A stretch of DNA of 64,000 bases from Monodelphis domestica (Eukaryota > Chordata > Mammalia > Didelphimorphia > Didelphidae): positions 344,949,380 through 345,013,379 of the forward strand of contig NC_077229.1 in NCBI RefSeq assembly GCF_027887165.1. The letters are read 5' to 3'. Below the pieces are notes generated by a model, which saw nothing but the letters and a program-made list of their open reading frames with translations, had not been told where the DNA came from and did not search any database. Positions 42,921-54,689 of this stretch are shown here, piece after piece. The first letter of the stretch is position 1; the number at the start of each line of letters is the position of its first letter. The translations under genes were made by a program, and so were the position numbers.

Positions 42921-44731
42921 TTAATTTCTTTTTTTCCTTTTAAAACCCTTACCTTTTTTTTAAACAATATTTTATTTGATCATGTCCAAACATTATTCAT
43001 TAGAGACAAAGATCATTTTCTTTTCCTCCCCCACCCTTCACCTCTCCCATAGCCGAAGCGAATCCACTGGGTATCATGTGTGTTCTTGATTCAAACCCAT
43101 TTCCATGTTGTTGGTGTTTGCATTAGAGTGTTCATTTAGAGTCTCTCCTCAGACATATCCCCTCAACCCCTGTAGTCAAGCAGTTGCTTTTCATCGGTGT
43201 TTTTACTCCCACAGTTTATCCTCTGCTTGTGGATAGTGTTTTCCTCCTAGATCCCTGCAGATTGTTCAGGATCACTGCATTGCCACTGATGGAGAAGTCC
43301 ATTACCTTCGATTGTACCACAGTGTATCAGTCTCTGTGTACAATGTTTTCCTGGTTCTGCTCCTTTCTCTCTGCATTAATTCCTGGAGGTTGTTCCAGTC
43401 TCCATGGAATCCCTCCAGTTTATTATTCCTTTTTGCACAATAGTATTCCATCACCCACATATACCACAATGTGTTCAGCCATTCCCCAGTTGAAGGGCAT
43501 CCCCTCATTTTCCAATTTTTGGCCACCACAAAGAGCACAGCTATGAATATTCTTGTACAAGTCTTTTTCCTTATTATCTCTTTGGGGTACAAACCCAGCA
43601 GTGCTATGGCTGGATCAAAGGGCAGACAGTCTCTTATCACCCTTTGGGCATAGTTCCAAATTGCCCTCCAGAATAGTTGGATCAATTCACAGCTCCACCA
43701 GCAATGAATTAATGTCCCTACTTTGCCACATCCCCTCCAGCATTCACTACTTTCCTCTGCTGTCATGTTAGCCAATCTGCTAGGTGTGAGGTGATACCTC
43801 AGAGTTGTTTTGATTTGCATCTCTCTGATTATAAGAGATTTAGAACATTTTTTCATGTGCTTATTAATAGTTTTGATTTCTTTATCTGAAAACTGCCTAT
43901 TCATGTCCCTTGCCCATTTATCAACTGGAGAATGGCTTGATTTTTTGTACAATTGATTTAGTAATTAAACCTTTGTCAGAGGTTTTTATGAAGATTGTTT
44001 CCCAATTTGTTGTTTCCCTTCTGATTTTAGTTATATTAGTTTTGTTTGTACAAAAGCTTTTTAATTTGATGTAGTCGAAATTATTTATTTTACATTTTGT
44101 GACTCTTTCTATGTCTTGCTTGGTTTTAAAGTCTTTCCCATCCCAAAGGTCTGACATGTATACTATTCTGTGTTTGCCTAATTTACTTATAGTTTCCTTC
44201 TTTATGTTCAAGTCATTCACCCATTTTGAATTTATCTTGGTGTAGGGTGTGAGGTGTTGATCCAAGCCCAATCTCTCCCACACTGTCTTCCAATTTTCCC
44301 AGCAGTTTTTATCGTATAGTGGATTTTTGATCCCATAGCTGGGATCTTTGGGTTTATCATATACTGTCTTGCTGAGGTCACTTGCCCCAAGTCTATTCCA
44401 CTGATCCTCCTTTCTGTCTCTTAACCAGTACCAAATTGTTTTGATGACTGCTGCTTTGTAATATAGTTTGAGATCTGGGACTGCAAGACCCCCTTCCTTT
44501 GTATTTTTTTTTTCATTATTTCATTATTTCCCTGGAAAAACCCTTACCTTTTGGCTTAGATTTAATACTAAGTATTGGTTCCAAGGCAGAAGAGTGATAA
44601 AGGCTAGATAATTGGGGCTCAGTGACTTGCCCAGGGTCACATAGTTAGAAAATGTCTGAGGTCACATTTGAACCCAGGACCCTCCATCTCTAGGATTGGT
44701 TTTCAATCCACTGAGCCACCTACCTGTCCCG
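42921..44731 (-). mobile_element. Marsupial tRNA-derived SINE split by an L1
   Basis: The tail portion is at 42921-42957 and the rest at 44537-44731 (CTAAGTATTGGTTCCAAGGC, GCCCAGGGTCACATAG, TTTGAACCCAGGACCC, CCACTGAGCCACCTACC). The L1 at 42958-44536 sits inside it. Confidence 0.85.
42958..44536 (-). mobile_element. 5'-truncated L1 with ORF2 C-terminal relic, flanked by a 16-bp target duplication
   Basis: AAAACCCTTACCTTTT occurs at 42942-42957 and again at 44537-44552. On the - strand, 43302-43952 is an uninterrupted frame of 216 codons resembling the L1 ORF2 C-terminus (for example LLGLYPKE, VAKNWKMRGCPSTGEW). A second frame (43921-44283) overlaps it, so at least one frameshift separates them. 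Everything 5' of that is missing. It is one of the least decayed elements in the window but cannot be active. Confidence 0.9.
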
Positions 44732-45275
44732 TTACACATACTTTCATTCATTAAATTGGCAAATACTTACTACTCTCTGAATATAATTATGTGTAATAAA
44801 TAGCCATTGAGAAAAAGGAAAAGGAGACATTTTAATTGCTGGATTTAAAATTCAGAGTGTTTTTATCATTGTTATATCATGGAACCTAGGCTTTTAAAAT
44901 ATTTTCTTTTATGAGATTTTACCTGTCTCTTCTCAGCCAGGGGTGTTAAAATCTAGCATCACTCTATGCTTATAAATGCATTCAAAACACATGTAATATT
45001 TCCATTTTAATTTTAAAGTACACATAAATATATACAATTATGTTCAAGAATACCATAAAGTCCAATATTAGCCTGAAGAGCTAATTAATGTTTAATATTT
45101 CAGTATAAGTATAAGCTCAGATTATAACTTACCATCCTTTGGCATGTGTAGAATTTAATTTACCAGCACTTTTAAGAATGATTCGATCACAATCAAAGAA
45201 AATCTAATATTACAAAGTACTCCAGCCTAATGTAAATCAGGGAATTTGAAATATAGATTGATATTGATTTAAGTA
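44732..45275. other. Intron 2, no recognised feature
   Basis: AT-rich, no clear repeat or exon. Confidence 0.35.
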
Positions 45276-45671
45276 TCTTGGCCTTTGAGTTCATTGGTTT
45301 CCTCAACTCCTTTGACTTGTACCTTCACTCCCTATCAACCACAGTCATACCTTTGATTTTACTGTTAACTTATAATTGTTCTATTTCAATGATAAATTCT
45401 AAAATCTCTTGACTTGACCTTAACCACCTATCATTCCATCTTTCCAAGTGCTTTACTCCTTTTAAACCTATTATTTATTCTCACTGTGACTTCCAGTCTC
45501 AGGGGTAACCCTCTTCTGCTCTTTAATGTACTCTGATTTTACTTTCTTCCTATCCCAATCTTGATCAAGGGGTCAAGTTAACCACTTCAACCTTACATGA
45601 TGATTCTATACTCTATAATCCCTTTACCCCTTGTCCTATTGCTGGTCATGCTTTGTTGAAACCAGTAGATG

Positions 45672-45673
<2 letters not shown>

Positions 45674-45727
<54 letters not shown>

Positions 45728-45747
45728 ACGCGCGCGCGCATGCATAT
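45674..45747 (+). repeat. (GT)n followed by CG run; 74-nt alternating tract
   Basis: About 26 GT units pass directly into GCACGCGCGCGCGCATGCATAT without breaking purine-pyrimidine alternation. Strong Z-DNA candidate in CpG-poor surroundings. Confidence 0.9.
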
Positions 45748-46396
45748 TCCTTTACCTCCCTCCTTCCTACTACTTACCTTCTACCTCCTCCCTCTCACAT
45801 CAGAAGTACTTCCTTTGTACCCCCCCCCCAAATAGTAAAGGGGATTCACCATGAGTTCCCACTTTTCTATTCGTTATATCAAAATATTCTGACATCACCC
45901 CTTATTGTCTCTTTCTTTTCTTTTTCTTCAGACTCTAAAAGGTTGATGATCCTTCTCCTTAACAAGGCTTTTCTTTTGCTTCTATCCTTGGTCTTTCTTT
46001 CTTCTTTTAGAGATTGCCTCCAAAGTCATCTTTTTCAAATTTTTAAAATTGCTTTCTCTGTGCTGGCTCTTTCTCTGATACTTACAAATAGGTCTAGGTC
46101 TCTCTTATCTCTAACTTGACTACCAAACTATTAGGCTAATAGTATCAAAATTGAACCAAATCCAAGGGTTTTTCTCAACCCCTCCTTGACTTCATATACA
46201 AAAACTTTTGATACTGTTGAGCATTCTCTTCACTTGGGTATTCTTTCTTTTTTGTGTTCTCATGAAACTATTTTCTCATGATTCTGCCATTTGTCTGACT
46301 ATTCCTTCCCTCTCAGTCTCTTTTATTGTATCATTATCCATGTCCTGCCCCATTAACTGTGAGTATATTCCAAGACATTATTTCAATCCTCTTCTT

Positions 46397-46399
46397 TTC

Positions 46400-46430
<31 letters not shown>

Positions 46431-46526
46431 TTCTGTCTGTCTCTCTCTCTCTGTCTCTGTCTGTCTGTCTGTCTGTCTCTTTCTCTGTCAGTCTGTCTGT
46501 CTGTCTCTTTCTCTCTCTCTCTCTAT
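46397..46526 (+). repeat. (CT)n/(CTGT)n polypyrimidine repeat inside an L2
   Basis: Mixed CTCTCTGT and CTGTCTGT units for about 130 bases. L2 sequence resumes on both sides, so the repeat probably grew from the CT-rich stretch that L2 has at this point. Confidence 0.85.
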
Positions 46527-47130
46527 TCACTCTCTTCTTAAACTCTAGTCTCACATTACCAAATACTGATTCAATATTTTGAATTGGATATCTTCTAGAT
46601 AGCTCAAACTCAGAATAACTAAAATAGAATTCAGTATCTTTCTCCTTAAGCCCACCTTTCTTCCTAATTTCTCCAATTTCTTCATCTTCATCTTCAGGCA
46701 TCCAGGTGGGCCAAGTCTTGTCAATTCAGACTCTATAATCTCTTTTACATATGGATCCTCTCTTCCCTCATGTGGCCACCCCCTAATTCAAACCTTCATT
46801 GCCACTTACTTGCATATATTGCAGTGGTCTCTTAATTAGTCTTCCTGTCTCGGATCTCTTGCATGTTCTATCCATCCTTGGCATAGCTGCCAGAGGGATT
46901 TTCCTAAAGCACAGGTCTGATCACATCACTCACATGCTCAAAATGTTCCAATGGTGATGAAAATGTCAAAGTCCTTTACAATCTGACTCCAAGCTACCTT
47001 TCCAAAACTACTATACATTACTACCTTTGCATGTATTGTGTGGAATCATCAAACTAGCCTTGTTGTCTTTTTTATGCATAATATTCCATTTTCTGACACC
47101 TTACCTTTGCACTGGCTGTCCCGTATGCCT

Positions 47131-47216
47131 GATATATATTCCCTGATATATATTCCTGATATATGTCCCGTATGCCTGATATATATCCCCTGATATATAT
47201 TCCCCTATATATTCCC
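47131..47216 (+). repeat. TGATATATATTCCC tandem repeat
   Basis: Six imperfect copies of a 13-18 base unit, two of them preceded by CCCGTATGCC (47118 and 47167). It sits within the L2 3' part. Confidence 0.8.
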
Positions 47217-47500
47217 CTAAGGTAAGGACTTTATTGGAATCCCTTGTTTCCTTGAAAACTCAATTCAAGTTAACTCTCCTCCTTGAGGACTTTCCTCATT
47301 CTCCTTTGCTTCTTTCCCATTGCCTCCTGTTTTCATTGTATAGACTTTGTTTTTGCTTATATGTGTGTATGTGTGCATCTTATTTCTCACCAATGGAATG
47401 TAAGCTTAAGGCAGGGATATTTTTTCCTTTTTTTTGGTCATCTTTGTATCTCCAGAGCCTGGATCAGCAAATACTTGTGGATACAAAGTGAATGTTTTCT

Positions 47501-48105
47501 GCTGTCAGGATGTTATCTGTTGTTCTGCTATTTCATCAGTAGCAATAGAGCAATCTTGCCAAAAAGGGAATAATAGGACTGGAGTTTAGCTAAACAAGAA
47601 GAATATTGGCAGAAAATACAGGTTAGATAGACAGGGGGTTGAGTATCAAAGAAACTTTTAGGGCTGGAATGATTGGGAATAGTCCAGACAAGAATTCAAT
47701 TCAGGGAAGCTAGCTCAGGCCAGTCAAGTAGGTCCAGGAAATATTCAGAACCTGAGAGGTCAAAGAGCCAACTAGAGTAGCACAAACGAGTTTGATTGGT
47801 TGCTTTTGGGGGTCTGCTAGCTTTATAGCTCCTAATGGCTATGAATGGCCCTGGGCCCAAAGTTATTTATAATATTCAGAAGGAGGCCAGAAGCTTGTAG
47901 GCTATTCCTGCCTCTGATGGAAACCTGCCAGGGATGCTGGAATTACCTCACAGTTTAATTCATTCATATACACATGTGTTTTCAGTATTCTCTGAATCTG
48001 TCCACTTCCCCTATCCTCTCTTATCCTTTTCCTTCCCCTTGATCATCTTTTCTCTTTCCCTTTTCCCTTTGAGGTAGCCTCAATTTCTTATCTTAAATCT
48101 CAAGA
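47501..48105. other. Intron 2, unclassified
   Basis: No gene. Sequence at 47640-47940 has balanced composition and may be old repeat of unknown type. Confidence 0.3.
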
Positions 48106-48109
48106 GTGT

Positions 48110-48310
48110 AGTGTTGTCCATGTCATACCTCGATCACTGGAGGTGTTCCAGCACAGGATGGATGACAGACTTTCTATTAGAGGTGCCATAGGACAGCATT
48201 CATGCACCAGGGAAGGGGTTGGATTAGATTAGACATACAGAAGTGTCCCCTGTAGTTTTAAGCTCTCCTTACTTAAAGCTAAAGGGGAGACCTGTATGTC
48301 TGAGATTCTA
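48110..48310 (+). mobile_element. CR1/L3-type LINE 3' end
   Basis: CACTGGAGGTGTTCCAGCAC, AGGATGGATGACAGAC and GGAAGGGGTTGGATTAGATTA follow the CR1/L3 3'UTR pattern. Confidence 0.6.
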
Positions 48311-48987
48311 AGAGAATTTTTTACTCCCATCACATTTCCTTGTCCATGACATCTCAGGCATCTTGTTTTCTGTTCACAAATAACTGCTTCATACATTCTT
48401 TTCCTTTGAATAAAAGAATACTACTAGGACTTAAGTTTTTTTTTCAACAATTTAACTTCCTTTCCCCTCTAAAGTCCATATTCTTTTTGTTTCCATGCAA
48501 TGAGGTTAACACACACACACATCTATCTCACACTTGTTTTTTTTTTTCTTTTTGAAAAGCTCCAGGCCCGGAGAAAATTCCCTAACTAAGGCTAACAGAG
48601 CTCTTCTTTGCTATTTCACAGTATGCTTGGCATCCAGGGCACAGTTCCAAAATACTGACATTGCTTTAGTTAGACTTGGAAATGATGAATGATGATCTAG
48701 ACAGAATCATTCAAGAATTCTATGGCAGAAGGTTTGGTCTACATACTCAGGCAACTAAGGTGCTAATCAGATTCTGTGTGATCACAGAATTAGGGTCAAA
48801 TTATTCTTTTACTATGTTGTGTCTTAAGAATGACAGAATTTTTGCTGTGCCAAATTTCCCCCCCCTGTTTTCCATGATTCAAGACATACAGAAGTGTGCC
48901 AGATTTAGCTATCATAGAATAAGATTAGAATGAACTTCTAGAGGCCAGTTAGACTAGCCATTCTTTCTTGGAAGGATGATTGATATA

Positions 48988-49037
<50 letters not shown>

Positions 49038-49595
49038 TATATATTATAAAGCATCTTAACAAAGGATATCTATAAAAGATCTTAGTGGGAAGTGAGTTTC
49101 AACAAGGTTCCTCCACAGTTTAATAATTTTTTTAATAATGTTTTTAAATAGTTCTTAAGTAACCTGAATTCCATCTACTAAATTTAAGGAAATGTTATTA
49201 TAATTTGCCTAGAATTAGGAAACAGTCCCCTTTTTAATCACCCTTAGCAAACATGAAGATAACTATTAAGTCTTCCTTTTTTATCTTTAAGTGAAGTAAA
49301 AAGACAAATTATGATTTTGTCTTCTGCAAAAGTGGAAAATATCACTGAACTCTGTAGAATGAAAGCTATTAATTCCTTGTTGATTGAGAATGATCTCTTG
49401 ATAATCAGTTTTGTCATATAATCTCTTACCCAGTTGTGTATCCATCTAATAAATAATTTGACTTAAATCCTATTTTCCTGGATTATTACTGAATATGCTA
49501 TATGCAAGATCAAGAGTTTTGATAAAAATTAGGTTAAGTAAAATTTTTCTCTTGATTTATCAGTATGGTTACTTTGTTAAAGGATATAAGGTGAG
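48311..49595. other. Intron 2, mostly unclassified, with an AT/CA microsatellite
   Basis: Apart from the compound repeat at 48983-49044 no feature was recognised. CACACACACA occurs at 48511-48521. Confidence 0.35.
48983..49044 (+). repeat. Compound (AT)n(AC)n(AT)n microsatellite
   Basis: Sixty-two bases of unbroken purine-pyrimidine alternation. Confidence 0.95.
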
Positions 49596-49734
49596 TCACT
49601 TAATTTGTAAACACTTATTAAGTATTTACCATGTGCTAGGCATTGCAATACTTGTTTAGGATTCAAAGAAAAAATGGAAACAGTGAGTTTTTCAGTGTCT
49701 GGAACACAGAAGGTATTTAAATACTTATTGAGGG

Positions 49735-49905
49735 TGAGCTAGTAAATAGAGAGCCAGGCCTAAAGATAGGATGTCTTTGGTTTCAAACCTGGCATCAGAC
49801 ATTTCCTACCTGTATGACCCTGGACAAGTCACTTAACCCCAATTCCCTATCCCTTACTGCTCTTCTGCTTTGGAATGAATACGTAGGTAAGGTTTTAAAA
49901 ATATT
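49735..49905 (+). mobile_element. Marsupial tRNA-derived SINE
   Basis: AGAGAGCCAGGCCTAAAGAT, GGCATCAGACATTTCC and GACAAGTCACTTAACCCCAATTC. A short L2 3' piece (49605-49690, minus) lies just upstream. Confidence 0.75.
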
Positions 49906-50044
49906 TATTGACTTACTGTCTGAGATAGCTTCCATTCTATTGGAGAAAATAATAAAATACATGTCTAGGTATATTCAAAATACATAGAACATAAACAGAA
50001 GGTAATTGGGGGGGGGGTTGGGAAAGTAGACTAAGGCTCTAATA

Positions 50045-50940
50045 GACAGGGAGACCAGGAAAAGCTTCATGTCAAAAGTGCCACTTGAGTTGAGCTTTAA
50101 TGGGAACCAGGGATTCTTTTTTATTTTATTTTATTTTATTTTGTCATTATGCTAAACTCCCTTCCAAATTGGTCATTGTTGTAAGAACACACTAATACAA
50201 AAACAAAATTCTAAAATAAAACTATGAATACACTGATGTGAAAAATAGTGCTTCTTTGATCCACATCCATCCAACTCTAAGTTCTTTCTCTGGAGGTGGA
50301 GAGCATTCTTCATCATGTCTTTCAGGATTGTCCCAGATCATTGCATTACAGAGAGAAGCCAAATTTTCACAGCTAATAATCATATAATTTTGCTGTTTCT
50401 GTATTCAATGGGGCAATGGGGATTCTAAGACATGGAGGATAAGCAGAGAATATATTCCAGGCAAGAGATATACCTGCACTCATATAATATAACATCTTTG
50501 TGTAAAGGTATGGAGCCAAGAAATGCACCACCATGTCTGAAGAACATCAAAAGAGGCCATTTGGCTGGACCATATAGTACATGAAGGGGAATGATATAAA
50601 ATAAGCTGAGAAAAGTAGCTGGAAGCCAGGTTATAAAAGGCTTTACTTATTAAACAGAGGTGCTTTCTTTTGATCTTTGAGCCAATGGAATTTATTGAAT
50701 AGGGGAGTGATGTAGATAGATCTATGCTTCAGGAGAATCGCCTTGCCCACTGTGTAGAAGATAGATTAGAGAGGGGAGAAGACGAGGGAGAAAGACTGGT
50801 TAGGAAGCTGTTCCAGTGGTCTAGTGATGAGGATGGTGTCGTGAATAGAGTAAAGGGTACCAATGGGAAAGATGTTATAGAGAGATAATCAACAGGATTT
50901 GACAGCTGATTGGTTATGTAGGATGAAGGAAAGTTTGCAT
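50045..50940 (-). mobile_element. L2 copy interrupted by an L1
   Basis: 50060-50117 (AAAGTGCCACTTGAGTTGAGC) and 50419-50940 (AAGGTATGGAGCCAAGAAATG, GGTTAGGAAGCTGTTCCAG, CAACAGGATTTGACAGCTGATTG) are collinear pieces of a reversed L2. Confidence 0.75.
50118..50418 (-). mobile_element. L1 3' end inserted in the L2, with target-site duplication
   Basis: It opens with the reversed poly-A tail (TTTTATTTTATTTTATT) and carries the L1 3'UTR (CTGGAGGTGGAGAGCATTC, GATTGTCCCAGATCATTGC). GGGATTCT flanks it at 50110-50117 and 50419-50426. Confidence 0.85.
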
Positions 50941-51395
50941 CTGCTGTCCAACCTGTTTCCAACTCCACTGAATAAAGTTCCCCTCTCTGGATAATCTAAC
51001 CTTTAAACTCACCACCATGCTGCTGACTCAAGCCTTGATTGACACCACCCTCATCCTCCTCTCCTCTCTGATTGGAGGGCAAAGTACCAAACTCCTCCCA
51101 ATGGTTTCTTTTATAGAAGGGAGAACTGGATTTAGTTTATTCTACTTTGCATCTGCTGCTTTCCCTGTTTCAACTTCCTGGAACAAGATGCCCCCACACC
51201 AGGTACCCCCTGGTATCTTGCTGCCCCCCCCCCTTCCTGTCTTTTTTGTGTGTTGTCTTTCCCTTCAGATTGTAAGCTCTTTGAGGGTAGAAATTGCTTT
51301 TTCTTGTTATTAATCGTATCCCCAGCATTTAATAGTCTCTCTCTCACATATAGTAGGCACTTAATAAATGTTTATTAGATTGAATTGAATGAATC
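50941..51395 (+). mobile_element. L2 3' part
   Basis: GCCTTGATTGACACCACCCTC, CTTCCTGGAACAAGATGCCC, TTGTAAGCTCTTTGAGGGTAG and GGCACTTAATAAATGTTTATTAG. It abuts the reversed L2 at 50045 head-to-head. Confidence 0.8.
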
Positions 51396-52170
51396 ATTCT
51401 GAGGTTGTGAACATGAATAACTAGAAGTACTTCCTGGAGGGACAATAATAGATTAATATTTTTCAAGCTATCCTCTATAGGACCCTCTTCCCCACATCAT
51501 TTTGTAGATGTAGGTCCTCTTCAAACCTTCAAAAATGAAACTAAGGATTCTTTAATTCTTGACTATCTTGGGATCTAAGTCATCAGGGTCTGAATAGTTT
51601 TAAAGTCTATTTAAGTAGTCTTTCACTAGCAGTTCTTACCCTACTTTATCTTCCTTCTGTGTTATATGTTTCTGTGTTATATGTTTCTTTCAAAGTTCAC
51701 ATTTGAATTTAGTGTGCTACTGGTTTTAAGAAATCTCTAGTTCTGTTGGTCTCTAACTGTACTTCACTTCCTTCCCATGAGATTCTCCTAACTATTTACT
51801 TAAGCCATTTTCTTAAAATTTATTTTGTTTGGGATTCTGAGAAAAGGAAGGTAGAACGTAAGCCAACTTCTATTAGTTTCTTACTCTTTCCCTCCAAAGT
51901 TCTTTTCTAATTACTATTCTACTCAACTTGAACAGCTCATATTTAAAAAGACATTAATTCTAGATTTTTTTTCACCATTTGTATAGGAAAAAGTACCCTT
52001 ATACTCACCAAAAACTTGTTAGATAAGTTTGACTGAAACCATACATAATTTGTTCGACTATTTGATATATTTGTTTAGTGTTTTGTACAATTTAATATGT
52101 ACCTGTGCATGTTTTTATGTTTGCATGTGGTAATACTGTTTGGTTTAAATTGTAATCTCAAAAGAAAATG
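51396..52170. other. Intron 2, no recognised feature
   Basis: One short direct repeat, CTGTGTTATATGTTTC twice at 51657-51687. No gene. Confidence 0.35.
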
Positions 52171-52174
52171 TGTT

Positions 52175-52355
52175 GGGGAGGGCTAGGTGGGACAGTGTTT
52201 AGAGCACCAGGTCTGAAGTCGAGAGGTTCAAATCTGGCCTCAGACATTTCACAGATGTGTGACTGTGGGCAAATCACTTAACCCCAATTTGCCTAGCCCT
52301 TGCCCTTCTGTCTTAGAGTTGTTACTAAGATAGAAAGTAAAGGTTAAAAAATGGG
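52175..52355 (+). mobile_element. Marsupial tRNA-derived SINE
   Basis: GGGCTAGGTGGGACAGTG, TTCAAATCTGGCCTCAGAC, GTGACTGTGGGCAAATCAC and CTAAGATAGAAAGTAAAGG. Confidence 0.85.
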
Positions 52356-53815
52356 ATGGGGATAATACTTGCTTAACTGTGTGTACAGCATCCACCTCAT
52401 TTGTATTCCATAGTTTCCAGAGTAAATAATGATATATAGTGAGTGGCAGATGTAGGTGATATGGGCCTAGGAAGATAGTGTGTGTAATAGATGCCCAACT
52501 AACTAAAAGTTTATATAAACCACAATTCTTAAATTTTTAGTAAAAAAGTTGACGACTTATAATAGTATTGGATTTTTCTTTCCTTTACCATGAAAGCAGC
52601 TTCTCCAGAATCAAATGTGGGCTTTGTAAACATCTTAGAGATTCCTTAACTGTATAACTGGCCTAGTAATTAAACATTAAAATGGAGAATTACAGAAGGG
52701 AAATAAGCTTACTTGTTAAGATAAATGAACATTTGGAAGAAAATTAATTCAATCTTACCAAGTGTTTTATGTGAAAAAAAAAATTGATTGTAGTATTGCA
52801 TTATCCTTTTTTTTTCTTTTTTGCACTTTCAACCTGCAGCTAAATTAGGCCACAGGAAAAGGATGGTGTACCTTCAAAGAAACAGTTGGTTGGCTGTGTT
52901 CTTTATATTCGTGGAAAACAGCTGTGGGTACAGAGGGTAGATGTCAAGCATTTGTTCCATGCAAAGATAGGAAGACTTAGTTGTAAGACACATCAGTCTC
53001 TTGTGGAGGAGTATGCAATTGTGGGGCTGCATTATCGACATCTTAGAGGTTTTAGAAATGTGATGATAATAACCCTAGGAAAAAGATTCAGGTGGGATAG
53101 AGGTGGGAGGAGGAAAGAAACAGACATCCTACACAACCCTTATATCATGTTTTCTTGATTCTGGTAACTGCAGATTAAATAAATTAGGCAGTTCTTTTCC
53201 ATTGCCTTCTACTCATTAGAAAGTACTGCTTTACACAGTTGCTTCCCCCCCCCCCCTTTTTTATGCTGAGTGAAGCACTAATTCAACCTTTTAGAAAAAA
53301 ATCTTTAGAAAGTAGGAGGTTACATTTCCTTTTCTCCGTCACAATGACCACCTTAAATGAAATTTTGACTATAGAGTTGTCATTGTTTTGCCATTCCCAG
53401 AAGAGTTTTGAGTATAAAAGAAAGTATAATTACTTGGGACCCATGTTTGTGAGTGACCATGGAGAGGGCAACTTGTCTCTCCCCACTCCCTGATTTATTG
53501 CTTCTGAGAAGGAAATATAACTCTGCCACAAACTCTGCTTTCCAAAGGCAGGAATTGTAGAAGTTCCCTACTATTTCCCCATTCTCTGTATCCCTGTGAG
53601 AAGACATGCTGGTATAGTCTTGAGGACTGAAGAGGCAAGAGCCACTTGGGTGTGAGATCAAAGTGTCTTTCTCTCTGAATTTTAATTTGGAACATTCTAT
53701 CTAATTTTTAAATGAGAATGTCAACAAAAACACATTTCCCTTAAATTTGAGAGGAATGAGAGGGCATTGGCTCTAAAAGCAAACTTATTTTCTTTTCAAA
53801 ACCAGTTCTAACTCT
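52356..53815. other. Intron 2, no recognised feature
   Basis: About 1.5 kb. A poly-C run of about 13 at 53247-53259. Several open frames of 65-93 codons on both strands have no family resemblance and no splice support. Confidence 0.35.
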
Positions 53816-53819
53816 TGAT

Positions 53820-54140
53820 TTGTCCATTTCTGTTCATGACCATCCATCTATCCAGGTTTGAAATCTTGTCATCTTTGACACTGTTCTATTCATCATTTCT
53901 CAAGTGTGTCACCAGATCCTGTTCATTTCCCCTTCTCAGTGTTTTTCACATGTGCCATTCATTTATTTAACAAACTTTTATTAGGCATACTATATAGGGT
54001 CAGTGCCTTGATGAAGTTTTCTTTCTGTTCTCACTGCTACTACTCTAGGGTAGATCCTTAGTTATAACTTGCCTGGACTACATTATAGCCACTGATTTTG
54101 AGTCATCTTCCTAAAGCATAAAGCACTTATGTCACATTAA
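53820..54140 (+). mobile_element. L2 fragment
   Basis: CACCAGATCCTGTTCATTTCCCC, CTTGCCTGGACTACATTATAGCC and TCATCTTCCTAAAGCATAAAGC follow L2 order. A short reversed L2 end seems to interrupt it at 53955-54010. Confidence 0.6.
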
Positions 54141-54508
54141 TTCTTATGCCTTATTGGCATGAGGATTGGTGGGAAGTGTAATTTTTCCCAACTGGAAGGA
54201 GGATCTGAAAGATCATGAGAAATGGAAGCTACTGGGAACTGGGGAGCCCAGGAGATACAAGGCAAACATCTAGCCACCTTTCAGGGAATGACACTATTGC
54301 CAGGAATTAAATATAATCACAGGCATTTGAACCTTATCAGTCTTACTTGACCTACATGAATTTGCTTCCATGGTGAGACCTGGTGACTTCCCCCCCTCTA
54401 CTTCTTCCCTTTTCTGCTCACTATTCTTTGGGGAACTGACTTTACTTGTTCCAGGGAGTTTCTTACTTTTAAAATCTTGCCTATTTATTGCCTGTCTCCA
54501 GGTAAAGA

Positions 54509-54534
54509 TTATTATTATTATTATTATTATTATT
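54509..54534 (+). repeat. (ATT)n microsatellite
   Basis: Eight to nine ATT units. Confidence 0.9.
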
Positions 54535-54689
54535 TGCATTCTGAACAAGTTTTTTTGCTGTAAATTACTGAAATACACTATGGGTAAGGGCAAAAGGAGG
54601 TTCTTGGACCAAAAGACCTAGACTCAACTGTGAGACTTCATTAAAGTTCTCTCCTACTCTCTGAAGACAGTCATATTTAACAAAACAGG

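Larger units (their letters stand above)
45280..47500 (+). mobile_element. Long L2 copy covering the RT region to the 3' end
   Basis: L2 landmarks in order: CTTTTGATACTGTTGAGCATTC (46205, decayed FDTVDHxL of the RT), CCATTAACTGTGAGTATATTCC (46350), ATCTTCTAGATAGCTCAAAC (46590), CTCTTAATTAGTCTTCCTG (46828), AAAGCACAGGTCTGATCAC (46906), CCTTTGCACTGGCTGTCC (47104) and CTTAAGGCAGGGAT (47404). The 5' limit is uncertain. It carries a GT/CG tract, a CTGT repeat and a TGATATATATTCCC tandem repeat. About 2.2 kb is long for an L2. Confidence 0.75.

Noticed and set aside
43302..43952. 216-codon - strand frame as a gene
   Set aside because: It is the C-terminus of L1 ORF2, truncated and frameshifted.
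45631..46119. 162-codon + strand frame
   Set aside because: The CVCVCV run is the GT microsatellite and the rest is L2-derived.
46208..46582. 124-codon frame rich in Leu and Ser
   Set aside because: Produced by the CT/CTGT repeat in an L2.
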